A DNA stretch of 64,000 bases from the NCBI GenBank assembly GCA_008015835.1, contig SSGH01000024.1, positions 1 to 64,000 of the forward strand, written 5' to 3'. The translations under genes and the position numbers were made by a program. Shown here one piece after another: positions 43,208 through 53,330 of this stretch (positions within the stretch are counted from its first letter, which is position 1; the number at the start of each line of letters is the position of its first letter). Below the pieces are notes generated by a model. The model saw only the letters and a program-made list of their open reading frames with translations. It was not told the DNA's origin and did not search any database. This DNA comes from Lysobacter sp. GTDB taxonomy: Bacteria > Pseudomonadota > Gammaproteobacteria > Xanthomonadales > Xanthomonadaceae.

Positions 43208-46200
43208 TGACGGCGACCATGCCGACCCAACCGACTTTGCCGCTGTTCGAGGGCGCTCCGCCCGCCGACGCCCGTACGCCGCCGCTCGACGAGGCCGCCC
43301 CGCATGTCCAGGCCGACGCGGATGCCGAGACCGGCGCCGCTCCCAACGGCGATCCCAGCACCGACTCCCTCGCCGCGAGCGCGACGCTCGACGCGACCCA
43401 GAGCGCGCGAGACGCGGCCGCGGACACGAAGACTGTGGATACGACCCCAGACCCTGCCGCGACCGAAGGCGATATCGACGCTGCGACTGACCTCGACACG
43501 CCGGAGAGCGCCGTCTCGGCCGCTGATGCCGCCGAGACGACGCCCGAAGCCGTGACGACAACCGCCGACGATCCGCAAATCGATACCGCTGCGTCGTCCG
43601 GAGCCGTACAGCCCGAAGCCGCGTCGGCCGACGTCACCCCGCAGCAGGCCGAGCTGCCGATCGTGGCGACCCCGCCCGCCGCGCCGCCGACGGCGCCGAT
43701 CCCGCGCGGCCGCCGGCCGTGGTGGTCCGGTCTGCTCGGCAAATTGATCGAACCCTGGATCGAGCTGCGCATCGAGTCGCTCCCGGAGGGCCTCGCCGCG
43801 GATCCGCGGCCGGTCTGCTACGTGCTGGAGCGCTACGGGCTGTCGAACGCGCTGATCCTCGACCGCGCCTGCCGCGACGCGGGCCTGCCCTCGCCGCTGC
43901 GGCCGCTGCCGGTGGCGGGCGACCCGCTGGGCCGTAAGCGCGCGTACGTCGCGCTGTCGCGCCGCAGCGCGAACAACGCGCTGAACATGGCGGCGGACCT
44001 CGCCGCGGGCAAAGCACCGGCGCCGACGAAATCGCATTCGGAATCGCTGGCGCGATTGCTCGACGCGCATCGCGCCGATCCGGGCTTGGACGTGCGCCTG
44101 ATTCCGGTGTCGATCTTCGTCGGCCGCGCGCCCGAGCGGCAAAGCGGCTGGTTCTCGGTGCTGTTCTCCGAAAACTGGACCATCGTCGGCCGCTTCCGCC
44201 GCGTGCTGGCGATCCTGCTCAACGGCCGCGACACCACGGTGAAGTTCGCGGCGCCGGTGTCGGTACGCGGCGTGTTGGACGAGGGCCTGCCGCCCGAACG
44301 CACGGTGCGCAAGCTTTCGCGCGTCTTGCGCACGCACTTCAACCGCATCCGCGAAGCGGTGATCGGCCCGGACCTGTCCACGCGCCGCCTGCTGATCGAC
44401 AAAGTGCTGGCGTCCGAACCGGTGCGGCAGGCGATGGCCGACACCGCGCGCCGCGAATCGATCAAGGAAGAGGACGCCTGGAAAAAAGCGCACGCCTACG
44501 CGTACGAGATCGCCGCCGACTATTCGCCGCCGGCCGTGCGCTCGGCGTCGTTTCTGCTGACCACGGTGTGGAACCGCATCTATCGCGGCGTGTTGGTGCA
44601 CCACCTGGATAAGCTCAAGGAAGCGGCGCCCGGGCACGAGGTGGTCTACGTGCCCAGCCACCGCAGCCACATGGATTATTTGCTGTTGAGCTATCTGCTC
44701 TACACCAAGGGCATCGTGCCGCCGCATATCGCCGCGGGCATCAACCTGAATTTGCCGGTGATCGGCACCGTGCTGCGCAAGGGCGGCGCGTTCTTCCTAC
44801 GCCGCAGTTTCCGCGGCAACGCGCTGTATTCGGCGGTGTTTTCCGAATACGTGGCGCAGTTGGTCGCGGGCGGGTTCTCGATCGAATACTTCATCGAAGG
44901 CGGGCGTTCGCGCACCGGGCGCTTGCTGCAGCCCAAGGGCGGCATGCTGGCGATGACCATTCGCGCCTTCCTGCGCCAACCGACGCGGCCGGTGCTGTTC
45001 CAGCCGGTGTACATCGGCTACGAAAAGCTGATGGAAGGCAACAGTTATCTCGACGAACTGTCGGGTAAGCCGAAGCAGAAGGAGTCGATCTGGCAGTTGC
45101 TGCTCGGCATCCCGAAAGTGCTGCGCAGCAACTACGGCCAAGTGGTGGTGAATTTCGGCGAGCCGATCCGCTTGCACGATCTGCTGGCCGAATGCGCGCC
45201 GAGTTGGGACGGCCGCGCGGTGTCGGACGACGACAAGCCGCAATGGCTGTCGAACACGATCGACACCTTGGCCGACCGCGTGCAGATCAACATCAACCGC
45301 GCGGCCGACGTCAATCCGATCAACTTGCTGGCGCTGGCGGTGCTGTCCACGCCCAAGCACGCGATCGGCGAAGCGGACCTGCTCGCGCAGATCGCGCTGT
45401 CGAAAATCCTGTTGGCCGAAGTGCCGTATTCCGACCGGGTCACGGTCACGCCGCACACGCCGGCGGAGATCGTCGCCCATGGCGAAGTGATCGGCGTGCT
45501 CGAGCGCATTCCGCATCCGCTGGGCGACGTGCTGCAGGTCGACGGCGACGGCGCGGTGCTGCTCAGCTACTACCGCAACAACGTGCTGCACCTGTTCACC
45601 GCCAGCGCTTGGATCGCCTGCTGTTTCCTGCACAACCGGCGCATGAGCCGCGCCACGCTGATGCGCCTGGGCCGTTCGTTGTATCCGTTCCTGCAGGCGG
45701 AGTTGTTCCTGCCGTGGGACGACAACGGCTTCGCGGATCATCTGGAACGCACGATCCAAGTGTTCGTGCGCGAAGGCTTGCTGCAGCAGGTCAGCGACGA
45801 CGACGACGGCATCCTCGCGCGCAACGCGGGGCAGTCCGACGAAGTGTTCCGGCTGCGCGCGATCGGCCATCCGCTGCAGCAGGCGTTCGAGCGTTACTAC
45901 ATCGCGATCTCGGTGTTGGCCAAGAACGGTCCCGGCACGCTGGGCGCGGCCGAACTCGAAAGCCTCTGCCATCTGGCCGCGCAGCGTTTGAGCCTGCTCT
46001 ACGCGCCGGCCGCGCCGGAGTTCTTCGACAAAAGCCTGTTCCGCAGCTTCATCCAGAAGCTGCGCGAACTCAAACTCGTGTGGGCCGACGAGAACGCGAA
46101 ACTGGTCTACGACCATCGCCTGGAAACCTGGGCGAAGGACGCCAAGACCATTCTCGGCCGCGAGATGCGCCACACCATCGAAAAGGTGAGCCCGGAAGCG

Positions 46201-46239
46201 GCGAAGCCGGAGTCGGACACCGAGCCGCCCGCGAGCTGA
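43207..46239 (+). CDS. plsB: Glycerol-3-phosphate acyltransferase PlsB with acidic N-terminal extension
   Basis: A 1,010-residue peripheral inner-membrane enzyme that acylates glycerol-3-phosphate at sn-1, the first step of phospholipid synthesis. The motif blocks are intact: HRSHMDYLLLSYLLY (H-x4-D), GAFFLRRSFRGN, FIEGGRSRTGRLL and FQPVYIGYEKLMEG. E. coli PlsB is about 807 residues. The excess is residues ~1-165, a disordered Asp/Ala/Thr-rich stretch such as TATLDATQSARDAAADTK. The normal enzyme begins near RGRRPWWSGLLGKLIEPWIE. ATG 43207 is supported by its overlap with the upstream stop. The extension could tether or regulate the enzyme. Confidence 0.95.
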   Translation: MTATMPTQPTLPLFEGAPPADARTPPLDEAAPHVQADADAETGAAPNGDPSTDSLAASATLDATQSARDAAADTKTVDTTPDPAATEGDIDAATDLDTPESAVSAADAAETTPEAVTTTADDPQIDTAASSGAVQPEAASADVTPQQAELPIVATPPAAPPTAPIPRGRRPWWSGLLGKLIEPWIELRIESLPEGLAADPRPVCYVLERYGLSNALILDRACRDAGLPSPLRPLPVAGDPLGRKRAYVALSRRSANNALNMAADLAAGKAPAPTKSHSESLARLLDAHRADPGLDVRLIPVSIFVGRAPERQSGWFSVLFSENWTIVGRFRRVLAILLNGRDTTVKFAAPVSVRGVLDEGLPPERTVRKLSRVLRTHFNRIREAVIGPDLSTRRLLIDKVLASEPVRQAMADTARRESIKEEDAWKKAHAYAYEIAADYSPPAVRSASFLLTTVWNRIYRGVLVHHLDKLKEAAPGHEVVYVPSHRSHMDYLLLSYLLYTKGIVPPHIAAGINLNLPVIGTVLRKGGAFFLRRSFRGNALYSAVFSEYVAQLVAGGFSIEYFIEGGRSRTGRLLQPKGGMLAMTIRAFLRQPTRPVLFQPVYIGYEKLMEGNSYLDELSGKPKQKESIWQLLLGIPKVLRSNYGQVVVNFGEPIRLHDLLAECAPSWDGRAVSDDDKPQWLSNTIDTLADRVQININRAADVNPINLLALAVLSTPKHAIGEADLLAQIALSKILLAEVPYSDRVTVTPHTPAEIVAHGEVIGVLERIPHPLGDVLQVDGDGAVLLSYYRNNVLHLFTASAWIACCFLHNRRMSRATLMRLGRSLYPFLQAELFLPWDDNGFADHLERTIQVFVREGLLQQVSDDDDGILARNAGQSDEVFRLRAIGHPLQQAFERYYIAISVLAKNGPGTLGAAELESLCHLAAQRLSLLYAPAAPEFFDKSLFRSFIQKLRELKLVWADENAKLVYDHRLETWAKDAKTILGREMRHTIEKVSPEAAKPESDTEPPAS

Positions 46240-46314
46240 ATCGGCGCGCCGTCGGAGAAGCGTTCACCCAGCGTTTGCTAACGTCGCGCGGTCCCTTTCC
46301 GCGTCGCCTCCAAC

Positions 46315-48108
46315 ATGCACGAAGCCCTCTCGGAACCGGCGCCTTCGCGGCGCCGCTCGGCCCTCGATTGGATCGAATTCGTCGGCAACAAACTCCCGGA
46401 ACCGGCGCTGTTGTTCGCCTTGCTCGCCGCCTTCGTCGTCGCGCTGTCGGCGGTCGGATCGGCGCTCGACTGGCAGGTGCAGCCGGTCAAACCGACGGTG
46501 ACGATGGTCGCGACGAGCGCCGCCGACGGCAGCGTCGCGCAAACGCCTAAGCTCGACGCCAAGGGCCGGCCCGTGGTCGAACTGGTCGATAGCGGCGCGC
46601 CGATCCGGCCGCAATCGCTGCTCACCGCCGACGGCATCTACTGGATGCTGTCCTCGGCGCTGCGCAACTTCGCGCAGATGCCGGCGCTGCCGCTGATCTT
46701 CACCGCGATGCTCGGGATCGGGCTCGCGGAAAAATTCGGATTCTTCAGCGCGCTGATGCGGGCCTTGGCGCTGCTGACGCCGCGGCGGTTGCTGACGCCG
46801 GCGGTGGTGCTGATCGGCGCGACCTCGTCGATCGCGTCCGACGCCGGCTACATCATTCTGCCGCCGCTGGCGGCGGCGCTGTTTCTGGCGATGGGTCGGC
46901 ACCCGGTCGCCGGCATGGCCGCGGCGTTCGCGGGCGTCGCCGGCGGTTTCGGCGCCGGGTTTTTCCCCAACGGCAGCGACGGCGTGCTCACCGGCTTCGC
47001 GCAGGACGCGGCGCGGGTGATCGACCCCGGCTACACCGTGTCGATCCTGCATAACTACTTCTTCAAGGTCGCCTCGGCGTTCACGGTGATGTTAGGCGGA
47101 TGGTTCGTGACCGATCGCATCATCGAGCCGCGTCTGCGTCGGCAACACCCCGACGACATGCAGTCCACGGGCGACGGCACCGCGCAACGGATGGCGCTCG
47201 CGCTGCGCGAACGTCGCGCTCTGCGCGGGGCGCTGGCGGCGATGTTCGCCGGCATCGCGCTGTTGGCGGCGCTGATCTTCGTTCCCGGCATGCCGCTCAA
47301 CGGCGACGGTCAACCGACGCTGCCCAACGGCCGCGTGTTGACCCAGCAGGCGGTGAGCTTGGTGCCCGCGGGCGTGGAACTCGAAGAGGGCACGACGGTG
47401 CTGGCGAAGGAGCCGATGCAGATCGTCGCCGACGGCGCGCCACGGCTCGCCGAATCGCCCGGCCCGCGCTGGTCGCATGTGATCGTGCCGATGATCTTCA
47501 TGCTGTTTCTGTTGCCCGGCGTGGTCTTCGGCGTACTCAACGGCGCGTTGCGCAACCAGCAGGATCTGGCCGACGCGCTCAATCACGGCATCCGCAGCAT
47601 CGTGCCGGTGCTGGTGATGCTGTTCTTCCTGGCGCAGTTCGTCGCCTACATGGGCTATAGCGGTCTGGACCGCATGTTGGCGTATGCCGGCGGCACGCTG
47701 CTGTTCGACGCCGACTTGCCCATCCCGCTGCTGATCGTCGCGTTCGTGCTGGTCGTGGTCTTCGGCGACTTCGCGATGAGCGGCATGCTCAGCAAATTCG
47801 GCGTGCTGGCGCCGATCTTCATTCCGATGTTCATGATCGTAGGCATGAGCCCGGAATTGACGACGGCCGCGTATCGCATCGGCGACTCGGTGGTGAACAT
47901 CGTCACCCCGCTCAATTCCTATTTGCTGATCATCCTCGCGGTGTTCCAGAAATATCGTCCGAAAGCCGGTCTCGGCACGCTGATCGCGCTGATGGTGCCT
48001 TACTCGATCGCGCTGGGGCTGATCTGGACCGCGTTGCTCGTCGTCTGGTATTTCACCGGCGCGCCGCTGGGCCCGGAGTCGCCGCTGGAGTACGTGCCGG
48101 CCGCGTAA
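46315..48108 (+). CDS. AbgT family transporter (p-aminobenzoyl-glutamate type)
   Basis: A 597-residue inner-membrane protein of the AbgT family. Members import p-aminobenzoyl-glutamate or export sulfonamides. The N-terminus RSALDWIEFVGNKLPEPALL and the first helix (FALLAAFVVALSAVGSALDW) are typical. Other conserved-looking segments are MPALPLIFTAMLGIGLAEKF, ATSSIASDAGYIILPPLAAA and AGFGAGFFPNGSDG-like. The last, SVVNIVTPLNSYLLIILAVF, is a strong family match. About 12 helices are present. A 26-nt GC hairpin (48141-48168) follows. Confidence 0.92.
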   Translation: MHEALSEPAPSRRRSALDWIEFVGNKLPEPALLFALLAAFVVALSAVGSALDWQVQPVKPTVTMVATSAADGSVAQTPKLDAKGRPVVELVDSGAPIRPQSLLTADGIYWMLSSALRNFAQMPALPLIFTAMLGIGLAEKFGFFSALMRALALLTPRRLLTPAVVLIGATSSIASDAGYIILPPLAAALFLAMGRHPVAGMAAAFAGVAGGFGAGFFPNGSDGVLTGFAQDAARVIDPGYTVSILHNYFFKVASAFTVMLGGWFVTDRIIEPRLRRQHPDDMQSTGDGTAQRMALALRERRALRGALAAMFAGIALLAALIFVPGMPLNGDGQPTLPNGRVLTQQAVSLVPAGVELEEGTTVLAKEPMQIVADGAPRLAESPGPRWSHVIVPMIFMLFLLPGVVFGVLNGALRNQQDLADALNHGIRSIVPVLVMLFFLAQFVAYMGYSGLDRMLAYAGGTLLFDADLPIPLLIVAFVLVVVFGDFAMSGMLSKFGVLAPIFIPMFMIVGMSPELTTAAYRIGDSVVNIVTPLNSYLLIILAVFQKYRPKAGLGTLIALMVPYSIALGLIWTALLVVWYFTGAPLGPESPLEYVPAA

Positions 48109-48140
48109 ACGCGGCGGCGTCACGTCTTCGCGCGCGTGAC

Positions 48141-48168
48141 CGAGCGCGGCGTTCGCACGCCGCGCTCG
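48141..48168. terminator. Bidirectional hairpin between convergent genes
   Basis: CGAGCGCGGCG and CGCCGCGCTCG form a perfect 11-bp stem around TTCGCA in the 66-nt gap between the AbgT gene and the RCC1-repeat gene. It lacks a U-tract. Confidence 0.5.
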
Positions 48169-48174
48169 AGTGGC

Positions 48175-51100
48175 TCACTTCTTCTTGCGCTTCTGCAGAT
48201 CCGGCCGACGCGGGTTCACCGCGCCGCGGTTCGGGCTCGACGTCGATGTCGTCGGCGTCGTCTGCACCGGCCGCGATGGCGAGGCGTTGCTCGTCGGCGC
48301 CGGCGGGCGCGACGACGGGTAGTTACCTCCCGTCCGCAGCGTCTTCGGCACCACGCGGATCAAACCGCTGCGCACGCTCCCGTCGTTCAACGTCACCTCC
48401 AACCGCACGCACCCCGTCGTCGTGTAGTTGATCCACCAATTCCGGCGGTACACCCCATCGCCCAGATGCGCGAAGCCATTCGTTTCGCCCGCGGGCGGCG
48501 TCGGCAGGTTCACGCCCGTGTCCGGGCACGCCACGTCCGTGACCGTCGTCTGCGTCAGCGTCGCGTTCGTCACCGCCGCGCCGTTCGCGTCGAACAACCG
48601 CCACTCGAACGGCACCGAACGCGGCGCCGCCGCCACGTACACCTGCGTCGGATTCGTCAGCGGCGCCGACACCGCCGCGTAGCCGTACACCACCTTGTAC
48701 GTCGCCGTCCGCGAGGTCTGGTTGCCGGCGCGGTCGGTCGCGGTGCACGTCACCGTGCGCGTGCCGGGGCTGGCGGTGTTGAGCGCGCCGCAGCTCTGCG
48801 ACGCGATCCCCGACAGCGCGTCGGTGGCGTTGAGTTGGAAGTCGTGCGTCGCGTTCAGCAGCAGCGTCGCCGGCGGCATCGCGACGTTCAGCGTCGGCGC
48901 AGTCTTGTCGATCTTCACCGTCACCACGTTGCTCGGTGCGCTGACGTTGCTGGCGTAGTCCGTGGTCGTTTGCGCGGTGGACGACACCGCGTCGCCTTCT
49001 TGGCTCAACGTTTGCGCGAGCGGACACGTGCTGTTTCCCGACAGTCCATCGCTGCAGGAGAACACCACCGTGACGTTGTTGCGATACCACCCGGCGGCGT
49101 TCGGCGAGGTCGTCGGAACCGCAAAAATCGTCGGCGCGGTGCGGTCGATCGACAGCGTGCGCCCGCCGATCGTCTGGTTGCCGGCGATGTCGCTCACCGG
49201 CACCACATAGGTCAAGTCGCGGCCTTCCCCGGTGAAGGTGTACGGCGACGGGCACGGCGCGCTCAACCCCGACAGCGTCTCCACGCAGGTGAAGTCGATG
49301 GTCACGTCGCTGCGGTGCCAGCCGTACGCGTTCGCCGGCGTCCGCAGCTCGGTCGACACCAGCGGCGTGGTTTTGTCCAGGTTGATCGTGATGACGTTGG
49401 ACGTGCCGACGTTGCCGGCGTAATCCCGCATCGTTTTCGCCGTCGTCGATACGTCGCGGCCTTCCTGCGACAACGTGTCCTGCCCCGGGCAGAAAGCGGT
49501 CAGGCCCGACGTGGCGTCCGCGCAGGCGTACGCGACCGTCACGTTTTGGCGATGCCAGCCGGCGGCGTTCGGAACCGCCGTGGTCGACGCCACGATCGTC
49601 GGCGCGACGGTATCGCGCTTGATGAAGGCGTAACCAACCGCGACGCCGGCCACGCTGCGCGCGTTGCAGAACGTGCCCACGCCCGTGGTGTCGTCCACGA
49701 ACACGCGCGGGTCGCATCCGTCGATGGGCGTCACCGGAGTTTCCGGATCCACCAGCGACCAACTCAACGACACGTCGCTGACGTACCAATTGTTGTCGCC
49801 GAGGGTGCCGACGACGATCGGCGTCACGGTCGCGAGCGTGTTATCGCGACGAATGATCCACTGATGCGTGACCGGCGTGGGATCGGCATTGCCCGCCGCA
49901 TCGACGGCGCGCACGTGCAGCGCGTAAGGCGTCTCGCTTGCGGTCAGTTGGATGGTGGTGTAGGGCGATGCGCACGGAAAGAAGTTCGTCGGCGCGCTAC
50001 CGGCATAGCCGAAGCTGCACTGGAAACCCGCCACGCCCGAGCGATCGTCGCCCGGCGAGGCGAACGAAAAATCGACGGTCGTGTAGTAATCGTTGCTGTA
50101 GACGATCGCCGGCGGCGTTTGCGTGAACGTCGTGTCCGGCGCCACCGAGTCGCGCCCCATCAGAATCGTGCGCGCGGTGGTGCCGCCTTCGCTGCTGGCG
50201 GTGCAGGTGATCGAGATGCGGTCGGCGTCCTGGGTGAAGCTGCGCGGGCCGCAGCCGCTGAGCGCGGCGGTGGTTTCCGGTTCGACGATCCGCCACGTCA
50301 ACGTGAAATCGCCGCTGTACCACTCGCGGGTCGCGGCTTCGCCGCCGACTTGCGGTTCGACGTAAGGCGGCGTGATATCGAGCGCGCGCAGCAACGTGTA
50401 GACGTACGCGCGCGTGGCGACGAAACCGTTCTCGTCGGTCGCTTCCATGGTCAGCGTGTAGTCGCCCACGTTGTCCGCGGGTGTGCCGCGCACTTGGCCG
50501 AGCGCGTTGAGATACGTGCCGTAGGGCAATTTGCCGCTGAGGATGCGGAAGGTCGTCCCCGCGGGCGTATAGCCGCCGTTGGCGTCGAGCCGGAAGTCGA
50601 TCGACAGGGGTTCCGCATTGCGGATGGTCGGCAGCGCGGCAGGACTCAACGTCGGCTGCGGCGCTTGTCCGCTCTCGTTCGCGCCCCAGCACACCCGACC
50701 GCCGTCGTCGCGGATCGCGCACGTGTGCGCCGTGCCCGACGCGATCGACACGTATTGCCCGTCCTCCGGTGGCGTCGATTGCCCGTTCGCGTTCCGGCCC
50801 CAGCACGCGATCCCGCCGTGGCTCAAAATCCCGCACGTGTGGAACGCCCCCACCGACAGCGCGCGATACGTCGCGCCGCCCAAGTCCGGCGGCGTCGCTT
50901 GGCCTTCCGTGTTCAAGCCCCAACACGTCGGCACGCCCGTCTCCGTCAGCGCGCAGCTATGCCGCTCGCCCACGTCCACCGCCGCGTACGTGCCCGCCGG
51001 CGGCGTCGCTTGCCCATCCGCGTTGTAACCCCAGCACGCCAGCGTGCCGTCGTCGCGAACGCCGCAGCTATGGTTCAGGCCCGTCGCCACGCGGCGGAAT

Positions 51101-53094
51101 AAATCCGCGGGTGGCGCGCTTTGGGCGTTGACGTTCCAACCCCAGCAGCTCGCGCTGCCGGTCGCGGTCACGCCGCAGCCGTTGAACTGGCCGAGGTCCA
51201 ACGCGCGCAGCGGCGTGGTCGGCGGCGTCGAACCGTCGTGCAGGTTGTCGCCCCAGCACAGCGCGCCTTCGCCCGCGCGCTGCGTGCAGGTGTGATCCGC
51301 GTTCGCGCTGATCGACTGCGCGCGATGGCGCGGCACGGCGCGTTGTCCCAACGTATCGTCGCCCCAACAGCGCACGCCGCGCTGCCCGCGCACGGTGCAG
51401 GTATGCGCATCGCCCGCGGCGATCTCCAGCGGCGCTAGGCGCAGCGATGTGCTGGGAAGCGTCGCATTCAGCGCGCCCCAACACCTCATGCCGGCCAGAT
51501 TGCTCGCGCAGGTGATGTCGCCGTGGGCGGCGATCCGGTAATAGCCGGTGCCCGACGGCGGCTGCAACTGGCCGTGCGCGTTATCGCCCCAGCACTGCAG
51601 CGCGACCGCGCCGCTCTGGCGAATACCGCAGACGTGATGCGCACCAACGGCGATGTAAGAGAACGTCGTCTCCGGCGGCGGTTGCAACGTGGCCGCATCG
51701 GCGCCCCAGCACTGCACGTTGCCTGCGTTTCCGAGCACGCAGGCGTTGCCGCCGTGCGCGCTCAGGCTCGCGAACGCGCCGTCCGGCGCCGAGTCCACCG
51801 CCACGCCCTGGCCCCAGCACACGATGCCGGTGTCGGTGCGCTGTGCGCAGGTGAAGGTATCGCCGCTGGCGATCGCCATGTACTCGCCCGGCGTCGGCGT
51901 GGCTTGGCCCGAAGCGTTATCGCCCCAGCACGCCGCGCTGCCGTCGGTGCGGATGCCGCACGCATGCGCGAGGCCCACGCTGATCGCGGTCAACGGTTCG
52001 TTCGGCGGCGGACCGAGCGACGCGCCCCAACACGTCGGGCGGCCGTCCACGCCGAGCGCGCAGGTCGTCGTCGCGCCGAAGCTGACGTGGTTGTAGCGAT
52101 CGATCGGCGGCGACAGCGCCGTCGTCGCGCCGGTGCAGGCGATATCGCCCAGATACACCAGCGCGCAGGCTTGATCCGGGCCCACCGCTAAGCGCTGGAA
52201 GTCGTAGAACGGCACGTTCAACTCGCCGTTGCTGCCGCTGCCGCCCCAGCAACGCACCACGCCTTCGTCGTTGCGCGCGCAGGTGTGCAAGCGGCCCGCC
52301 GAAATCGCGACGAATTTGCCGGTGGGGGCACTCAGTTGACCCGAAGGATTCGCGCCCCAGCAGACGATGCCACCGTCTTCTTTAACGCCGCAGGCGTGTT
52401 GATGACCCGACGCCACCGCGACGAAATTCGGCGCGGTCGGCGCGGCGGTTTGGCCCTGCGCGTTCGAGCCCCAGCACAGAATCTTGCCGTCGCTGCGCAG
52501 CGCGCACGCGTGGCTGGTGCCGATGGCGACGGACACAAAGCGGCCGCTGGGCGCGGCGCCGAAGCCCGCGAAGCCCGGCGCTTGCCAGCAGTGCAGCGCA
52601 CCGTCGCCGCGGATCGCGCAGGCGCGGCCGGTGCCGACCGCGAGATCCACGAACGCGCCAGTGGTCGGCGCATTGGTGCTGAGTTCGCTGCCCCAACAAC
52701 GGATCGCGCCGTCGCCGCGGATCGCGCAACTGTCGGCGTTGCCCGCGCTCACCATCCAATACGCGCCGGGCGGCGGGGGCGTGGCGACGCTGGCGGCGGC
52801 GCCCCAGCACACGATCTGTCCGTTGCCGCGCAGCGCGCAGGCGTGGTCGAAACCGCTGCTGATCTGCACGAAGGGTTCGCGCGGCCAGGTGTTGGCGCTC
52901 AAGCCCCAACACGCGGGTTCGCCGTCTTCCATCAGGCCGCAGGCGTGGTATTCGCCCGCGTCCAGCGCGGGATCGCCGCCGTAACGCCGGGGTTCCGCGA
53001 ACGCCGAAGCGGACATCAACGCGACGCAGACCCACACCAACACCGACAACACGCGCGCGACCGCAGACGGCCGAAACGGCGAAAACGACATCAT
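48175..53094 (-). CDS. Giant secreted RCC1-repeat protein with Ig-like C-terminal domains
   Basis: A 1,639-residue exported protein. The signal peptide covers residues 1-33 (VLSVLVWVCVALMSASAFA). Residues ~40-810 consist of 21 RCC1-type repeats of about 36 residues, each with the pattern HxCAxxxDGxxxCWGxN.xGQ. Nineteen repeats keep CWG, one has CWQ and one CTG. Residues ~820-1500 are beta-sandwich repeats with NAAGWHRQNVTVAYACADA-like units, similar to Ig-like or HYR-type modules of bacterial adhesins. The C-terminus is Pro/Ser/Thr-rich and ends KRKKK. Paired cysteines in every repeat suggest an oxidised extracellular location. No enzyme domain is seen. Start chosen at the first of two adjacent ATGs (53094), with AGGGGATCG just upstream. 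Confidence 0.9.
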   Translation of the reverse strand: MMSFSPFRPSAVARVLSVLVWVCVALMSASAFAEPRRYGGDPALDAGEYHACGLMEDGEPACWGLSANTWPREPFVQISSGFDHACALRGNGQIVCWGAAASVATPPPPGAYWMVSAGNADSCAIRGDGAIRCWGSELSTNAPTTGAFVDLAVGTGRACAIRGDGALHCWQAPGFAGFGAAPSGRFVSVAIGTSHACALRSDGKILCWGSNAQGQTAAPTAPNFVAVASGHQHACGVKEDGGIVCWGANPSGQLSAPTGKFVAISAGRLHTCARNDEGVVRCWGGSGSNGELNVPFYDFQRLAVGPDQACALVYLGDIACTGATTALSPPIDRYNHVSFGATTTCALGVDGRPTCWGASLGPPPNEPLTAISVGLAHACGIRTDGSAACWGDNASGQATPTPGEYMAIASGDTFTCAQRTDTGIVCWGQGVAVDSAPDGAFASLSAHGGNACVLGNAGNVQCWGADAATLQPPPETTFSYIAVGAHHVCGIRQSGAVALQCWGDNAHGQLQPPSGTGYYRIAAHGDITCASNLAGMRCWGALNATLPSTSLRLAPLEIAAGDAHTCTVRGQRGVRCWGDDTLGQRAVPRHRAQSISANADHTCTQRAGEGALCWGDNLHDGSTPPTTPLRALDLGQFNGCGVTATGSASCWGWNVNAQSAPPADLFRRVATGLNHSCGVRDDGTLACWGYNADGQATPPAGTYAAVDVGERHSCALTETGVPTCWGLNTEGQATPPDLGGATYRALSVGAFHTCGILSHGGIACWGRNANGQSTPPEDGQYVSIASGTAHTCAIRDDGGRVCWGANESGQAPQPTLSPAALPTIRNAEPLSIDFRLDANGGYTPAGTTFRILSGKLPYGTYLNALGQVRGTPADNVGDYTLTMEATDENGFVATRAYVYTLLRALDITPPYVEPQVGGEAATREWYSGDFTLTWRIVEPETTAALSGCGPRSFTQDADRISITCTASSEGGTTARTILMGRDSVAPDTTFTQTPPAIVYSNDYYTTVDFSFASPGDDRSGVAGFQCSFGYAGSAPTNFFPCASPYTTIQLTASETPYALHVRAVDAAGNADPTPVTHQWIIRRDNTLATVTPIVVGTLGDNNWYVSDVSLSWSLVDPETPVTPIDGCDPRVFVDDTTGVGTFCNARSVAGVAVGYAFIKRDTVAPTIVASTTAVPNAAGWHRQNVTVAYACADATSGLTAFCPGQDTLSQEGRDVSTTAKTMRDYAGNVGTSNVITINLDKTTPLVSTELRTPANAYGWHRSDVTIDFTCVETLSGLSAPCPSPYTFTGEGRDLTYVVPVSDIAGNQTIGGRTLSIDRTAPTIFAVPTTSPNAAGWYRNNVTVVFSCSDGLSGNSTCPLAQTLSQEGDAVSSTAQTTTDYASNVSAPSNVVTVKIDKTAPTLNVAMPPATLLLNATHDFQLNATDALSGIASQSCGALNTASPGTRTVTCTATDRAGNQTSRTATYKVVYGYAAVSAPLTNPTQVYVAAAPRSVPFEWRLFDANGAAVTNATLTQTTVTDVACPDTGVNLPTPPAGETNGFAHLGDGVYRRNWWINYTTTGCVRLEVTLNDGSVRSGLIRVVPKTLRTGGNYPSSRPPAPTSNASPSRPVQTTPTTSTSSPNRGAVNPRRPDLQKRKKK

Positions 53095-53330
53095 CACGAT
53101 CCCCTGAACGCTTGCGAACGCTGTCGTCGTCGACGGCGATTCGAGGCGCGAAGTGTAACGGTCGTGTCCGCGATTGGCGACGTTTTCGCGCAGGAAAACG
53201 CATCGTTGCGCGCGATCGCGCGCACGCATGCGTCAAATCTCAAATCCGATTCACATTCCGACCCGCGTTCAGGTTCGCAGCGAGGTTTCGTGCGTGCGGC
53301 GCTCTCGCTGGAGTGCGCGCGACGCGCGCG

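Noticed and set aside
48136-51102. A 988-codon plus-strand open frame
   Set aside because: It lies antisense to the RCC1-repeat gene, has extremely Arg-rich translation and no domain. It is an artefact of high GC and the repeated codons on the other strand.
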